A stretch of DNA of 64,000 nt from an uncultured Dermabacter sp. (GCA_947252755.1 CAMXWV010000008.1:59505-123504), one strand, 5' to 3'. Positions 17,221-26,289 are shown, counted from the stretch's first letter. A program made the numbers and translations. Notes: a model not told the origin generated them from the letters alone.

Positions 17221-17697
17221 ATGCGCGCTCGGGGTCCCTTCCATCTGTTCCTTGCGTGGGTGGTTCACGACGTTGAGGAGGCTGTGGCGTTCCCGAGCAC
17301 ATGCGATGCCCTGGCCGATCAGACCGGCATTGATGCGCTGCGTATGGATCAGCGCCAGTCATGGCTAGCTGTTGGAATGATGGGGGCGGTTGTTGCTCTG
17401 GCTTGTTGCCGAGGTGCGGCGGTGAATGGCCGTTCACGGCTGTATCGAGTAATGGTTGCGGGACTTCACGGGCATGTTGGCACGCACCTGGTGGCGTCGG
17501 CGGTGCAGCGTCGATATATAGCGGGACTCGTCACCGCACTCACGGTCATGCTGCCCGGCGCTGAGTCCGCTCGCCGAGAGCTTCGTGCCTCCGGTGCGCC
17601 GATTCGTGCGAAAGACTATGCGGCCGGGGCGGCTCTCCTGGTCCCTGCCGCTCTCGTGTGTCAATCCCTTGCGCGCGTGGTGATTCGGAGACGGTAG
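17221..17697 (+). CDS. HXXEE domain-containing membrane protein
   Basis: 158 aa. The family motif HxxEE is present as H16-D-V-E19-E20 in the first hydrophobic segment, with an Arg/Gln-rich turn and further hydrophobic segments (WLAVGMMGAVVALACC; YIAGLVTALTVMLPG; AAGAALLVPAALVCQSLA). Conserved His residues (HGHVGTHLVAS) sit before the third segment. HXXEE proteins are small integral membrane proteins of unknown function; the His/Glu residues may bind a metal. No strong ribosome site precedes the ATG. It follows tRNA-Leu and its terminator and precedes the broken hydrolase gene in the same direction. Confidence 0.8.
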   Translation: MRARGPFHLFLAWVVHDVEEAVAFPSTCDALADQTGIDALRMDQRQSWLAVGMMGAVVALACCRGAAVNGRSRLYRVMVAGLHGHVGTHLVASAVQRRYIAGLVTALTVMLPGAESARRELRASGAPIRAKDYAAGAALLVPAALVCQSLARVVIRRR

Positions 17698-17781
17698 GCC
17701 TCGGCGCGCGAATGGCCGAGCGGCAGCGCATGGTTGAACAACAGCGCATGGCCGAGTCGGGCCCCGTGAGAGCATGGGGGC

Positions 17782-18441
17782 ATGTCTTCCGTCGAGTCCG
17801 TGGTGTTCGTGCATGGTGTGGGCGAAGGGCCTGACGTCTGGGATGCGCAGCGGGCTGCTTTGCCGCCGGGCTTTGACAGCGTAGCCGTGGACGTGTTCAA
17901 CAGCGCCGGTTCGAGTGCTGCGTCGGCGTTCAGCCTTGAGCGGGCCGCGGCCTCGGTGGTGAATGAGCTTGACCGTGCGGGGATCGAGCAGGTGCATGTA
18001 TGCGGCCTGTCCCTGGGAGCGATGATTGCCCTGCAGGTTGCGCTGGATCATCCAACGCGTGTGCGGTCGTTGACGCTGGCCGCGGGCTAGGTGAAGCCGC
18101 CTAGGCTGCTCATGGGCGTGCAGTCCGCGGTGATGCGGGCGCTTCCCTCATCCGTCTTTGAAAGGAACGGTGCGGCCAAGGAGGTTGTGCTGCCTGTGCT
18201 GCGCGCAGTAGGACGGGTTGATTTCTCGGACCGGCTTGCTTCGGTAGCGGTGCCCACTCTGGTGCTGTGCGGGTCCAAGGATCGCGCGAACCTGCCGGCG
18301 GCTCGGAAGCTTGCGCGGGGCATCCGGGATGCGCATCTGCACATCATCCCCGGCGCGGGCCATCGTTTGCATGTGCAGGCTCCCGACGAGTTCTCGCATG
18401 CTCTGGGCGCATTCCTGACAGAGGTTGCCGCATCCGGCTGA
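17782..18441 (+). pseudogene. Alpha/beta hydrolase interrupted by an in-frame amber codon
   Basis: A single frame of about 219 codons contains one TAG (18088-18090), right after SLTLAAG. The part before it has VFVHGVGEG (oxyanion loop) and the nucleophile elbow GLSLG. The part after it has the catalytic-acid region LVLCGSKD and the base GAGH. The fold and triad are otherwise complete for a 220-residue hydrolase, and a single C-to-T change (CAG to TAG) would explain the break. GGGGGC precedes the ATG. Either a recent pseudogene or a gene dependent on readthrough; a separate restart at GTG 18091 would lack the nucleophile. Confidence 0.82.
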
Positions 18442-18467
18442 TAAGGAACCCTTGAGGTCCCACAGGC

Positions 18468-18505
18468 AAAACCCCCGCGATCCATCGGTGGATGCGGGGG
18501 GTTTT
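18468..18505. terminator. Bidirectional hairpin terminator between hydrolase and lipoprotein genes
   Basis: Arms AAAACCCCCGCGATCCA (18468-18484) and TGGATGCGGGGGGTTTT (18489-18505) pair apart from a central three-base mismatch. T-runs on both strands suit termination of the two convergent transcripts. Two diverged copies of GGTGGATGCGGGG follow (to about 18542). Confidence 0.75.
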
Positions 18506-18562
18506 CCGTCGGTGGATGCGGGGTGCGCATCGGCGGATGCGAGGATTTGTGCAGCGGTGGTG

Positions 18563-19048
18563 TCAGCCGCCGTTTGTCATCTTCTCGATGCAGGTCTCGA
18601 TGGATGATTCCAGAGCCTTGGTGTCTCCCGGGCTGATCCGTGCTTCATTGTCTCCGCTGGCCAGCGCGCGCTTGCCAGCGGACGAGAGATCACCCGACGC
18701 CTCATCAACGATGCAGCCGAAGTACTGGTCGATCTGCTCGTCGCTCATTCCCTGGTCTTTGAAGTAGTCACGCCCCACGCCCTCCTTCTCCAGGACGCCC
18801 TCGAGGCCGGACAGCAACTCGTCCCGGCTGGGCTCGCTACCGCTGTCCGCAGCTTCGGTGGTTGCCTCCTCCGATGCGGGTGCCTCGGAGGTGGGCTCCT
18901 CGGTGGTGGGTGCCTCAGTCGTGGCGGCCTCCGTGGTGGGTGTCGACGTGTCGTCCCCTCCGATGACGCCACAGGCGCTGAGAGACAGCGCGAGCAGAAC
19001 CGAGCCGCCGAACGCTGCAGCCTTCGCGGTGGTGCGGGTGATGGTCAT
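18563..19048 (-). CDS. Small lipoprotein, tandem paralog 1
   Basis: 161 aa. The lipoprotein signal peptide begins MTITRTTAKAAAFGG and ends LSLSAC26. A Thr/Glu/Pro-rich spacer (TTEAPTTEEP-like) spans about residues 34-70, followed by a compact C-terminal domain of about 90 residues with two conserved Cys (YFGCIVDE and ETCIEKM) that may form a disulfide. GGGGATCAAGG lies just before the ATG. I recognise no family. It is the most diverged of three neighbouring paralogs (others end at 19430 and 20239), all in the same direction. Confidence 0.88.
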   Translation of the reverse strand: MTITRTTAKAAAFGGSVLLALSLSACGVIGGDDTSTPTTEAATTEAPTTEEPTSEAPASEEATTEAADSGSEPSRDELLSGLEGVLEKEGVGRDYFKDQGMSDEQIDQYFGCIVDEASGDLSSAGKRALASGDNEARISPGDTKALESSIETCIEKMTNGG

Positions 19049-19429
19049 CCTTGATCCCCATTCGTTGAGTGTGTGCGTGGACTAGGTGGGAGAAAACAGG
19101 AGTGAATCGGCTGCGGATCACCGTGGGCATTGCCTGCGTGCGGCCTTCGAAGGCGGCGTGGACGGCCCGGGGGTTCTCCATGTGCAGATCTGTTCACAGA
19201 TGTCAGCCCAGCAGTCACCGTACAGTCTGACACGAGCCGGGCGGTGGAATGCATTCAGAATGGGTTCGGATCGGATCAATATCACCCGCTGCCCCCTCCG
19301 ACGCATCCGGCCGATAAGGAACCCTCGAGGCCCCGTAGTCACCCCCGTGTCCCGCGGTAGATGCGTGGGTGGGCATCAGTGGACGCGGGGCTGGGCATTA
19401 GTACACGCGGGGGTTGTGCAGCCGTGGTG
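19049..19429. other. Spacer between lipoprotein paralogs 1 and 2
   Basis: About 380 bp without a gene: the upstream region of paralog 1, including the shared palindrome at 19188-19201, and diverged GTGGACGCGGGG-type repeats (about 19355-19410) near the 3' end of paralog 2. Confidence 0.6.
19188..19201. promoter_or_regulatory. Conserved palindrome upstream of paralog 1
   Basis: ATCTGTTCACAGAT, a 6-2-6 inverted repeat about 140 bp upstream of the ATG. The same 14 bases occur upstream of all three paralogs (20044-20057, 20891-20904). Possibly an operator. Confidence 0.55.
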
Positions 19430-19960
19430 TCAGCCGCGGCCGGTCAGCTTGTCGACGCAGGTCTCCGCGGATGACAGCAGAGCGTCCTTGTCACCCGGGC
19501 CGATCTGCGCCTCAGTGTCCCCGTCGGCCAGCGCACGCTTGCCAGCGGGCGAGAGATCATCCGACATCTCATCAACGATGCAGCCGAAGTACTGGTCAAC
19601 CTGCTCGTCGTTCAGGCCCTGGTCTTTGAGGTAGTCACGCCCCAGCCCTTGCTGCCCCAGGATGCTGTCGAGGCCGGCCACCAGCTCGTCCCGGCTGGGC
19701 TCGTCACCGCTGCCCGCAGCGTCGGTGGTTGCCTTGTCAGTGGTTTCCTCGTCGGCGGTTTCCTCGTCGGTGGTTGCCTCTTCTGATGCAGGCTCCTCCG
19801 ACGCGGGCTCTTCGGTGGTGGGTGCCTCGGTCGTGGCGGCCTCCGTGGTGGGAGTCGCCGTCTCACTCTCGGTGCTGTTGCCACAGGCAGCGAGAGACAG
19901 CGCGAGCAGAACCGAGCCGCCGAACGCCGCAGCTTTCGCAGTGGTGCGGGTGATGGTCAT
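19430..19960 (-). CDS. Small lipoprotein, tandem paralog 2
   Basis: 176 aa from the ATG at 19960. The signal peptide is nearly identical to its neighbours and ends LSLAAC26. The linker is longer and more acidic, with repeated ADEETTDK-like units that look like slippage expansions. The C-terminal domain keeps the SRDEL start, YFGCIVDE and ETCVDKL. The longer frame upstream of 19960 is only the conserved promoter region. Likely membrane-anchored on the outer face; function unknown. Confidence 0.88.
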   Translation of the reverse strand: MTITRTTAKAAAFGGSVLLALSLAACGNSTESETATPTTEAATTEAPTTEEPASEEPASEEATTDEETADEETTDKATTDAAGSGDEPSRDELVAGLDSILGQQGLGRDYLKDQGLNDEQVDQYFGCIVDEMSDDLSPAGKRALADGDTEAQIGPGDKDALLSSAETCVDKLTGRG

Positions 19961-20043
19961 CCTTGATCCCCATTCGTTGAGCGTGTATGTGGACAATATG
20001 GGAGAACAGCAGTGAGTTGGCCACGGGTGTTCTCCATGCGCAG

Positions 20044-20057
20044 ATCTGTTCACAGAT
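20044..20057. promoter_or_regulatory. Conserved palindrome upstream of paralog 2
   Basis: ATCTGTTCACAGAT, identical to 19188-19201, about 84 bp upstream of the ATG; this copy lacks roughly 50 bp present between palindrome and gene in the other two. Confidence 0.55.
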
Positions 20058-20238
20058 GTCAGTCCAGCAGCCACCGTACATCCTGCCACGACCGGGACGG
20101 CGAAACGCATTCAGAACGGGCTCGGATCACTGTCCAGTGCTGACGCCCCCGACGCATTGGGCCGATGAGGCGTCCTCGAGGTCGCGCAGTCAAAACCTCC
20201 GCGTCCGTTGGTGGATGCGAGGTAGTCCAGCGGTGGTG

Positions 20239-20757
20239 TCAGTCGGACAACTTCTCGACGCAGGTTTCGATGGATGAGTACAAAAGGTCGGTGCTTTCTA
20301 TGCCGAGCCACGGTTCGATGTTGCCGTTGGCAAGTGCGCGCTTTTCAGCGGGCGAGGAATCAGCCGTTATCACATCAACGACGCAGCCGACGTACTCGTC
20401 GATCTGCTCATCGCTCTTGCCCTGGTCTTTGAACATGTCACGAGAGCCCTCCAATAGTGATCTTTCGGCGCCTGCCATCATCTCGTCCCGGCTGGGCTCG
20501 TCACCGCTTTCCGCAGCGTCGGTGGTTGCCTTGTCAGTGGTTTCCTCGTCGGTGCTTGCCTCTTCGGCGGTTTCCTCGTCGGTGGTTGCTTCCTCCGACG
20601 CGGGCTCTTCGGTGGTGGGCGCCTCAGTCGTGGCGGCCTCCGTGGTGGGAGTTGCCGTCTCACTCCCGGTGCTGTTACCACAGGCAGCGAGAGACAGCGC
20701 AAGCAGAACCGAGCCGCCGAACGCCGCAGCTTTCGCAGTGGTGCGGGTGATGGTCAT
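20239..20757 (-). CDS. Small lipoprotein, tandem paralog 3
   Basis: 172 aa from the ATG at 20757. Signal peptide and lipobox (LSLAAC26) match paralogs 1 and 2, as does the acidic Thr/Glu linker (about residues 30-75). The C-terminal domain has SRDEM, YVGCVVDV and ETCVEKL, so the two cysteines are kept although the surrounding sequence differs. It is the first gene of the tandem set and is divergent from the SDR gene. Function unknown. Confidence 0.88.
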   Translation of the reverse strand: MTITRTTAKAAAFGGSVLLALSLAACGNSTGSETATPTTEAATTEAPTTEEPASEEATTDEETAEEASTDEETTDKATTDAAESGDEPSRDEMMAGAERSLLEGSRDMFKDQGKSDEQIDEYVGCVVDVITADSSPAEKRALANGNIEPWLGIESTDLLYSSIETCVEKLSD

Positions 20758-21083
20758 CCTTGATCCCCATTCGTTGAGCATGTGTGTGGACAATATGGGA
20801 GAACAGCAGTGAGTCGGCAGCGGATCACTCGTTGCCGATGCCTGCGTGCCGCCTTCGTGGACGGCTGCCACGGGTGTTCTCCATGCGCAGATCTGTTCAC
20901 AGATGTCAGCCCAGCAGCCACCGTACAGTCTGCCACGACTGTCAGCCCATCAGTAACTGCACACTCCGTCACAACTCGGACGGTGGCACGCATTCCGAAC
21001 GGGTTCGGATCGGCCGGGAACGCTCAGCGCCGCTCCCCAGGCGCCGGTCTACAGTTGCTGTGAACCGCTGACGGAAGGTCCCC
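20758..21083. other. Divergent region between lipoprotein paralog 3 and the SDR gene
   Basis: About 325 bp without a gene. It holds the third palindrome (20891-20904) and a local duplication of CTGTCAGCCCAKCAG-type sequence (around 20905 and 20940). No confident -10/-35 pair was identified. Confidence 0.5.
20891..20904. promoter_or_regulatory. Conserved palindrome upstream of paralog 3
   Basis: ATCTGTTCACAGAT, identical to the other two copies, about 134 bp upstream of the paralog 3 ATG and 180 bp upstream of the SDR gene. Confidence 0.55.
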
Positions 21084-21845
21084 ATGCACACTCTCATCAC
21101 CGGCGCCTCCTCCGGCCTTGGCGCGCTCTTCGCTGACCGTTTCGCCCGCCTGGGCCACGATCTGATCCTGGTGGCTCGCCGACGCGACCGCCTTGATGAC
21201 CTGGCCCTGCGCCTCTCCTCAGGATTCGGGGTGGACGTCCAGATCATCCCCATGGATCTGGCCGAGTCCGGCGCCGCTGAGGCGCTCACCGCGGAGATCC
21301 AGGCGCGCGGACTCGAGGTGGATGTGCTGGTCAACAATGCCGGCGTTGCCACCATCGGCGCGGTTGAGCAGAGCAGCCCTGACGAACTGGAGTCCCAGGT
21401 GCAGCTGAACTGCGTGACGCTTGTGGGCCTGACGGCGCGGCTGTTGCCGGCGATGCGCGCTCGCGGCCGCGGCACGGTGCTGAACATCGCCTCGATTGCG
21501 GCCTATCAGCCGATTCCTGACATGGCGGTCTATGCCTCCACGAAGTCACTGGTCCTCTCTTTCAGCGAAGCACTGTGGTTCGAGGAGCGGCGCCACGGAA
21601 TCCGCGTGTTTGCTGCCTGTCCGGGTCCGATGGAGACGGAGTTCTTTTCGCGGGCGGGCGCGTCGGGCTTGGCCACTCCGATGCAGTCACCTGACCACCT
21701 GGTGGATCAGGCGATGCGGAAGCTGAAGAGCACGGCCCCGAGCTTCATTGACGGCCGGATGAACGCGATCCTGGCGAAGGGGATCATTCCGTTCGCGCCC
21801 AAGCGCCTGGTGCTGCGCGTGGCCCACCGGATCGCGCAGGGCTGA
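21084..21845 (+). CDS. Short-chain dehydrogenase/reductase (SDR)
   Basis: 253 aa, the usual SDR length. The cofactor motif TGASSGLG sits at residues 6-13, NNAGV lies near residue 90, and the catalytic Tyr-Lys is in YASTK near residue 150, preceded by the Ser region (LNIASIAAY). An Arg-Arg-Arg stretch after beta-2 (VARRRDRLDDL) suggests NADPH preference. GGAAGG precedes the ATG. It catalyses NAD(P)-dependent oxidation or reduction of an unidentified substrate; the sequence resembles the YqjQ/DltE-type group. Confidence 0.9.
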   Translation: MHTLITGASSGLGALFADRFARLGHDLILVARRRDRLDDLALRLSSGFGVDVQIIPMDLAESGAAEALTAEIQARGLEVDVLVNNAGVATIGAVEQSSPDELESQVQLNCVTLVGLTARLLPAMRARGRGTVLNIASIAAYQPIPDMAVYASTKSLVLSFSEALWFEERRHGIRVFAACPGPMETEFFSRAGASGLATPMQSPDHLVDQAMRKLKSTAPSFIDGRMNAILAKGIIPFAPKRLVLRVAHRIAQG

Positions 21846-21911
21846 GCCGGACCCGCGCTGGCGTTCAGCGCAGCCGCGCCCGGAAGAGCCCGGTGAAGGA
21901 TGCGCGCCCGT

Positions 21912-23093
21912 TCACATCCAGTCCTTCCGTTTGAACAGCACCCAGAGCAGCACGCTGAGCCCCAGCATCGCCAGCAGCGCCATCGGGTAGCCGAACGGCC
22001 AGGACAGCTCCGGCATGATCTCGAAGTTCATGCCGTAGATCGCGCCGATCAGGGTGGGGGCGAACAGGATCGCCGCCCACCCGGAGATCTTCTTCATGTC
22101 CTCGTTCTGCCGTTCGGAAACCAGGGTGGCGTTGACGCTGAGGATCTGATTCAGGGCCTCTCGCAGCTGCTGCGCCCGGGAGACGACCCGCACCAGCTGG
22201 TGCTCCACATCCTCGATGTACCGTTCGAACTCGGAGTCCGGCTGTGCGATCTCCTCTTCGTCGAGCATCTGCTCCAGTGCCAGCTGCAGCCCGGTGGCGG
22301 CGTTGAACAGGTCCACTACTTCATGGCCCAGGCGGTAGATGCGCTCCGCTACCGCGGTGTCACCGCTGAACACCTGCAGTTCGATCTGCTGCCGGTCCAC
22401 GTCCACGCCATACAGAACCGGCTGATACCCGGTGACGATGCCGCGCAGGATCGCGTGGATCACTGCAAGGCGCCCGTGGTCCGCGGTGGCCTCGTCGAAT
22501 GCGAGCTGATCCCACAGGTTCTGGAGGTGGTGGCGTTCCATCTGGGGAACGTCATGACAGATGATGGCGATCTGGTTTTCCCGCATCACGATCTGGAAGC
22601 TCGCCACCACCACGGTTTCGTTGTCATCGGAGTAGGCGGCGGCCTGTGCCACCAGGTAGAGAACGTCGTCATACTCCTCGATGATCGGCTGATGCCAAGC
22701 GCGCTGCAGGTCATCCGCGAGCAGCGGGTGCAGGTCCCAGGACTCGGCCAGCTCTGCCAGCTGAGCGGGGCTGGGCAGGTTGTAGCGCAGCACCACGAGC
22801 CGATCGGGATGCTTCGCGGCCAGAGAGTTCGCGTGCTCCAGGGTGTGCAGCTGCGTGTCCAGGTGCTGGGGCGGCAGGCCCGACGCGAGCGCTTCCTCAA
22901 GGCTGCCGGCGGCGGAGCCTGGTCGCCGACGCGGCCGGATATCCCGGATCCGCTCCCGCGCCCGCTGCTCCTCATCGTCGGTCAGGTGCGCGCCGCCCAT
23001 CCACACGCGCAGCATTCCCGGTTCGAGCGCGGGGCCCGCGTCGGGCTGGGTGTTCTTGGGGCGCCTGCGAGACGGCATGGGGCTGCGGCGCAT
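21912..23093 (-). CDS. corA: CorA-type magnesium/cobalt channel
   Basis: 393 aa from an ATG at 23093 that overlaps the stop of the phosphate transporter gene (TGATG), implying coupled translation; ATG 23078 is an alternative. A large cytoplasmic domain is followed by two C-terminal TM helices with the hallmark YGMNFE (GMN motif) between them and a basic end (FKRKDWM). CorA forms a pentameric divalent-cation channel. The pairing with a PiT phosphate transporter makes sense because PiT carries metal-phosphate complexes. Confidence 0.92.
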   Translation of the reverse strand: MRRSPMPSRRRPKNTQPDAGPALEPGMLRVWMGGAHLTDDEEQRARERIRDIRPRRRPGSAAGSLEEALASGLPPQHLDTQLHTLEHANSLAAKHPDRLVVLRYNLPSPAQLAELAESWDLHPLLADDLQRAWHQPIIEEYDDVLYLVAQAAAYSDDNETVVVASFQIVMRENQIAIICHDVPQMERHHLQNLWDQLAFDEATADHGRLAVIHAILRGIVTGYQPVLYGVDVDRQQIELQVFSGDTAVAERIYRLGHEVVDLFNAATGLQLALEQMLDEEEIAQPDSEFERYIEDVEHQLVRVVSRAQQLREALNQILSVNATLVSERQNEDMKKISGWAAILFAPTLIGAIYGMNFEIMPELSWPFGYPMALLAMLGLSVLLWVLFKRKDWM

Positions 23094-24715
23094 CAGAAGA
23101 GGAAGCGGGTGACCGTGATGCCGATGGCGCCGAGCACCGCGGCCACCGGCAGGGTGATGATCCACGCCAGGCCGATCGGCTTCATCAGCTTCCAGTTCGC
23201 GGCCCGGTTCACCACGCCCACTCCGAGCACCGCGCCGATCAGGATGTGCGTGGAGGACACCGGCAGGCCCAGCTGGGAGGCGGCGATCACCACGATCGCG
23301 GCGGACAGCTCCGCAGCGAACCCGGAGGAGGGGTGGATCTTGGTCAGGCCGGTGCCGACGGTGCGGATCACATGCCGACCGATGAACCACAGGCCGGCGA
23401 TCAGCGCAATGCCGAAGCACAGCATGGCCGCGCCCGGCACAACCGCTTCATCGGAGACGTCACCGGTGCGGAACACGTCCAGGATCGCGGCGAATGGGCC
23501 GATGGCGTTCGCAATGTCATTGGAGCCGTGGGAGAACGCGAACGCGCACGCGGTGAACACCTGCATCCAGGAGAACAGGATGAACGTGGCGCGGGACAGC
23601 GGCCGGTCGGTGAGGGAGTTTGCGAACATGAACAGGGACAGCCAGCTCACGACGCCCACCATCACCAGCAGAATCCCGGTCTGGGTGGCATTCAGGTTGA
23701 TGCCCGTGTCCTGCAGGCCCTTCACCAGCAGCATGAGGGTGATCATGACGGCACCGAACGCGCCCAGCAGCGGCACCCACACCGCGAGCGCACGGTGAGC
23801 CCGAATGTCATCCACTTTCTTATCGAGTTTGCGCATTGTGCGGTAGAACTGGTGCTCCGCTTCGTCGGTCTCCGGGTCCACCTCGAGCTGCTCTGATTCG
23901 GTGAGGCTTGCGCGCTCTGAGGCGCTCATCGGCTGGTTGGAGTAGGCGATGGCCTGCAGAGAGGTGAAGCGGGACAGCTCTTCGTCATGCTCGTCCTGGT
24001 CCATCATGGTGCGCTTCAGCTCGCGCAGGCGCCGCGTGGCCTTGTCGTTATACAGCAGAACGTGGCGCCTGATGAAGCCGAACAGCAGGTAGGCCACCAC
24101 GCCGCCGAGCAGCGGGGACAGCACCCAGCTGACGGCGATCTGACCGATCTTGTCCCACTGCACCATCTCCAGGCCGCCGCGCCCGGTGGCAAAGCCCACC
24201 ACGAGCGCAGCGCCCACGATCGCGCCGATGATCGAATGCGTGGTGGACACGGGCAGACCGAACCGGGTGGCGACCAGCAGCCACACGGCGGCTCCGAACA
24301 GGGCCGCCAACATGATCTGCACGAAGTCCATCGGGTCCGCAGCCACAATCTCCAGGTCCACGATGCCGCTTCGCACCGTCTCCGTCACCTCACCACCGGC
24401 AAGGGTGGCCCCGGCCACTTCGAACACGGCGGCGATGAGCAGCGCCTGCTTCATGGTCAGAGTGCCGGCGCCCACGGACGTGCCGAACGAGTTCGCCACG
24501 TCATTGCCGCCGATGTTGAACGCCATGAACACGCCGAGCAGCACGGACAGCACCAGGAACACCGTGAAGTTCCCGGTGGGAACGTAGTCGTACGTCCACA
24601 GGAGGAACCCGATCAGGGCCACGGCCAGAAGGGAACCGAAGGTGACGTGCCACCAGCGGTCAGCGCCAAGGAAACGATTCTGAGCCACAACGTCGCGATT
24701 CGCAGTGAGAGGCAT
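23093..24715 (-). CDS. pit: Inorganic phosphate transporter (PiT family)
   Basis: 540 aa. Two homologous halves, each with a PiT signature: FNIGGNDVANSFGT near residue 65 and FSHGSNDIANAIGP near residue 395. About 10 TM segments flank a large cytoplasmic loop (about residues 220-305) rich in acidic residues. It takes up phosphate, probably as a metal-phosphate complex, using the proton gradient. Upstream gene of a two-gene operon with corA. A TTGACA occurs upstream on the minus strand (about 24803-24808) but no matching -10 was found. Confidence 0.92.
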   Translation of the reverse strand: MPLTANRDVVAQNRFLGADRWWHVTFGSLLAVALIGFLLWTYDYVPTGNFTVFLVLSVLLGVFMAFNIGGNDVANSFGTSVGAGTLTMKQALLIAAVFEVAGATLAGGEVTETVRSGIVDLEIVAADPMDFVQIMLAALFGAAVWLLVATRFGLPVSTTHSIIGAIVGAALVVGFATGRGGLEMVQWDKIGQIAVSWVLSPLLGGVVAYLLFGFIRRHVLLYNDKATRRLRELKRTMMDQDEHDEELSRFTSLQAIAYSNQPMSASERASLTESEQLEVDPETDEAEHQFYRTMRKLDKKVDDIRAHRALAVWVPLLGAFGAVMITLMLLVKGLQDTGINLNATQTGILLVMVGVVSWLSLFMFANSLTDRPLSRATFILFSWMQVFTACAFAFSHGSNDIANAIGPFAAILDVFRTGDVSDEAVVPGAAMLCFGIALIAGLWFIGRHVIRTVGTGLTKIHPSSGFAAELSAAIVVIAASQLGLPVSSTHILIGAVLGVGVVNRAANWKLMKPIGLAWIITLPVAAVLGAIGITVTRFLF

Positions 24716-24894
24716 GCGGTGTCCAATGGTCGAGGAGGATCAGACGCGGCGCCGATGAGCCCACTGAAGGCCTCGGATGCCACAAAGATCGTATCGCCGG
24801 GTGTCAATGGGCGGAAAACCCCGTGATCCTTTCGAGAAGTGCTAGGGCCAGACTCACAGGAGGGTTAACGCCGGGTGAACACGACTGGCGTTTC

Positions 24895-24944
24895 CTCCGA
24901 CCCCGCCGTGGCAGATTCTCTCCGACCCCGCCGTGACAGATTCT
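24895..24944. repeat. 25-bp tandem duplication before selO
   Basis: Two adjacent 25-bp copies (24895-24919, 24920-24944) of CTCCGACCCCGCCGTGRCAG plus ATTCT, differing at one base. They lie about 60 bp before the SelO start. Confidence 0.85.
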
Positions 24945-25005
24945 CTGCGGCCTTCGCCCTTAATGCGCTCACCGGAGTCCCGGCGCGCATCACTACGCTG
25001 GAGGG

Positions 25006-26289
25006 GTGGACGTCTCCTTCGCTGACCGCTTCCCCACCCTTGCCGTGGACACGGTTCCCGAGCCCTGCCCGAACCCGGAGCTGGTGCTGCTGAACGAACC
25101 CCTCGCGCGGGAGCTTGGGCTCAGCCCGGAGCAGCTGCGCAGCCCGGAGGGTCTTGCATTCCTTACCGGCACCGCCCCGCTCCATGCCTCCGACGCGTTC
25201 CGGCCCGTTGCCCAGGCCTACGCCGGCCACCAGTTCGGCCACTTCTCCGGGATGCTGGGCGATGGCCGAGCCGTGCTGCTCGGCGCCCTCGGCACGGGTG
25301 ATGCCGCCCGCGAGATCCACTTGAAAGGCACCGGGCGCACCGTGTTCTCCCGCGGCGGTGACGGCAAGGCGCCGCTTGGGCCGATGCTGCGGGAGTATGT
25401 GATCGGTGAGGCGCTGCATGCCCTCGGCATTCCCACCACGCGTGCGCTCGCGGTGCTGCGTACGGGTGAAACGGTGCTGCGGGAGCGTCCGCAGCCGGGT
25501 GCGATCCTGGTGCGGACCGCCCGCTCACACCTGCGGGTGGGCACCATGCAGTGCGCGGCGATGAGCACCGAGCAGGGTTTGCTGGAGAACCTGGTGGCTG
25601 CCGCTGGTGCGTCGAGCGCGCATGACCTGCTGCGCACCACGGCGACGCGGCAGGCGGAGTTGATCGCGCAGTGGATGAGCGTGGGCTTTGTGCACGGGGT
25701 GATGAACTCGGACAACATGCTGCTCAGCGGTGAATCGATCGACTTTGGGCCCTGCGCGTTCATCGACGAGTTCTCCCGCGCCGCCGTGTTCTCCTCCATT
25801 GACCAGCAGGGCCGCTACGCCTACCGCAACCAGCCTGCGATCGGGCAGTGGAACCTGGCGCGCTTGGCTGAGGCGCTGCTGCCGCTGATTGACTCCAACC
25901 CGGACTCCGCGGTTGAGACCGCCACCGGTGTGCTGCACGAGTACGAACAGACCTATGCGTGGGCGCGTGCGCGTCTGTTCTCCGCAAAGCTGGGCGAGGA
26001 GCTCACACCGGAGGGTGTGGATGAGCTGCTGGAGCGGATGGAGCGTGAGCGCGTGGACTTCACCGGGTTCTTCCGCGAGCAGAACCCGGCCAGGCCGAAC
26101 CCGGTCCACATTCCCCGCACCGGTCACCTGCAGCGCGCCCTGGATGCTGCTGAGCAGCGGGATCTGGGCCCGCTGCAGGAGCTGCTGGCAGCGGTCACGC
26201 ACCCGTTCACGCAGCGTGCCGAGCTCGCGCATCTAGAGCGGCCGCGTCCGGAGGACTCACCCACGCCCACCACGTTCTGCGGCACCTGA
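25006..26289 (+). CDS. selO: SelO/YdiU-family protein adenylyltransferase
   Basis: 427 aa, somewhat shorter than E. coli SelO (478). The GTG at 25006 follows GGAGGG very closely, so a GTG at 25042 is also possible. Conserved motifs: AYAGHQFGHFSGMLGDGRA, HLKGTGRTVFSRGGDG with the ATP-binding region, GIPTTRALAV, and HGVMNSDN followed by SIDFGPCAF, the catalytic Asn/Asp region. SelO is a pseudokinase-fold enzyme that transfers AMP to Ser/Thr/Tyr of target proteins, linked to redox stress. Convergent with the 1028-aa helical protein gene. Confidence 0.92.
   Translation: MDVSFADRFPTLAVDTVPEPCPNPELVLLNEPLARELGLSPEQLRSPEGLAFLTGTAPLHASDAFRPVAQAYAGHQFGHFSGMLGDGRAVLLGALGTGDAAREIHLKGTGRTVFSRGGDGKAPLGPMLREYVIGEALHALGIPTTRALAVLRTGETVLRERPQPGAILVRTARSHLRVGTMQCAAMSTEQGLLENLVAAAGASSAHDLLRTTATRQAELIAQWMSVGFVHGVMNSDNMLLSGESIDFGPCAFIDEFSRAAVFSSIDQQGRYAYRNQPAIGQWNLARLAEALLPLIDSNPDSAVETATGVLHEYEQTYAWARARLFSAKLGEELTPEGVDELLERMERERVDFTGFFREQNPARPNPVHIPRTGHLQRALDAAEQRDLGPLQELLAAVTHPFTQRAELAHLERPRPEDSPTPTTFCGT

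Noticed and set aside
18091..18441. Independent gene starting at GTG 18091 after the amber codon
   Set aside because: It would lack the nucleophile half of the hydrolase; it is better read as the second part of one interrupted gene.
24803..24832. TTGACA on the minus strand as promoter for the phosphate transporter
   Set aside because: A good -35 but no acceptable -10 at 16-18 bp; kept only as a remark in the gene entry.
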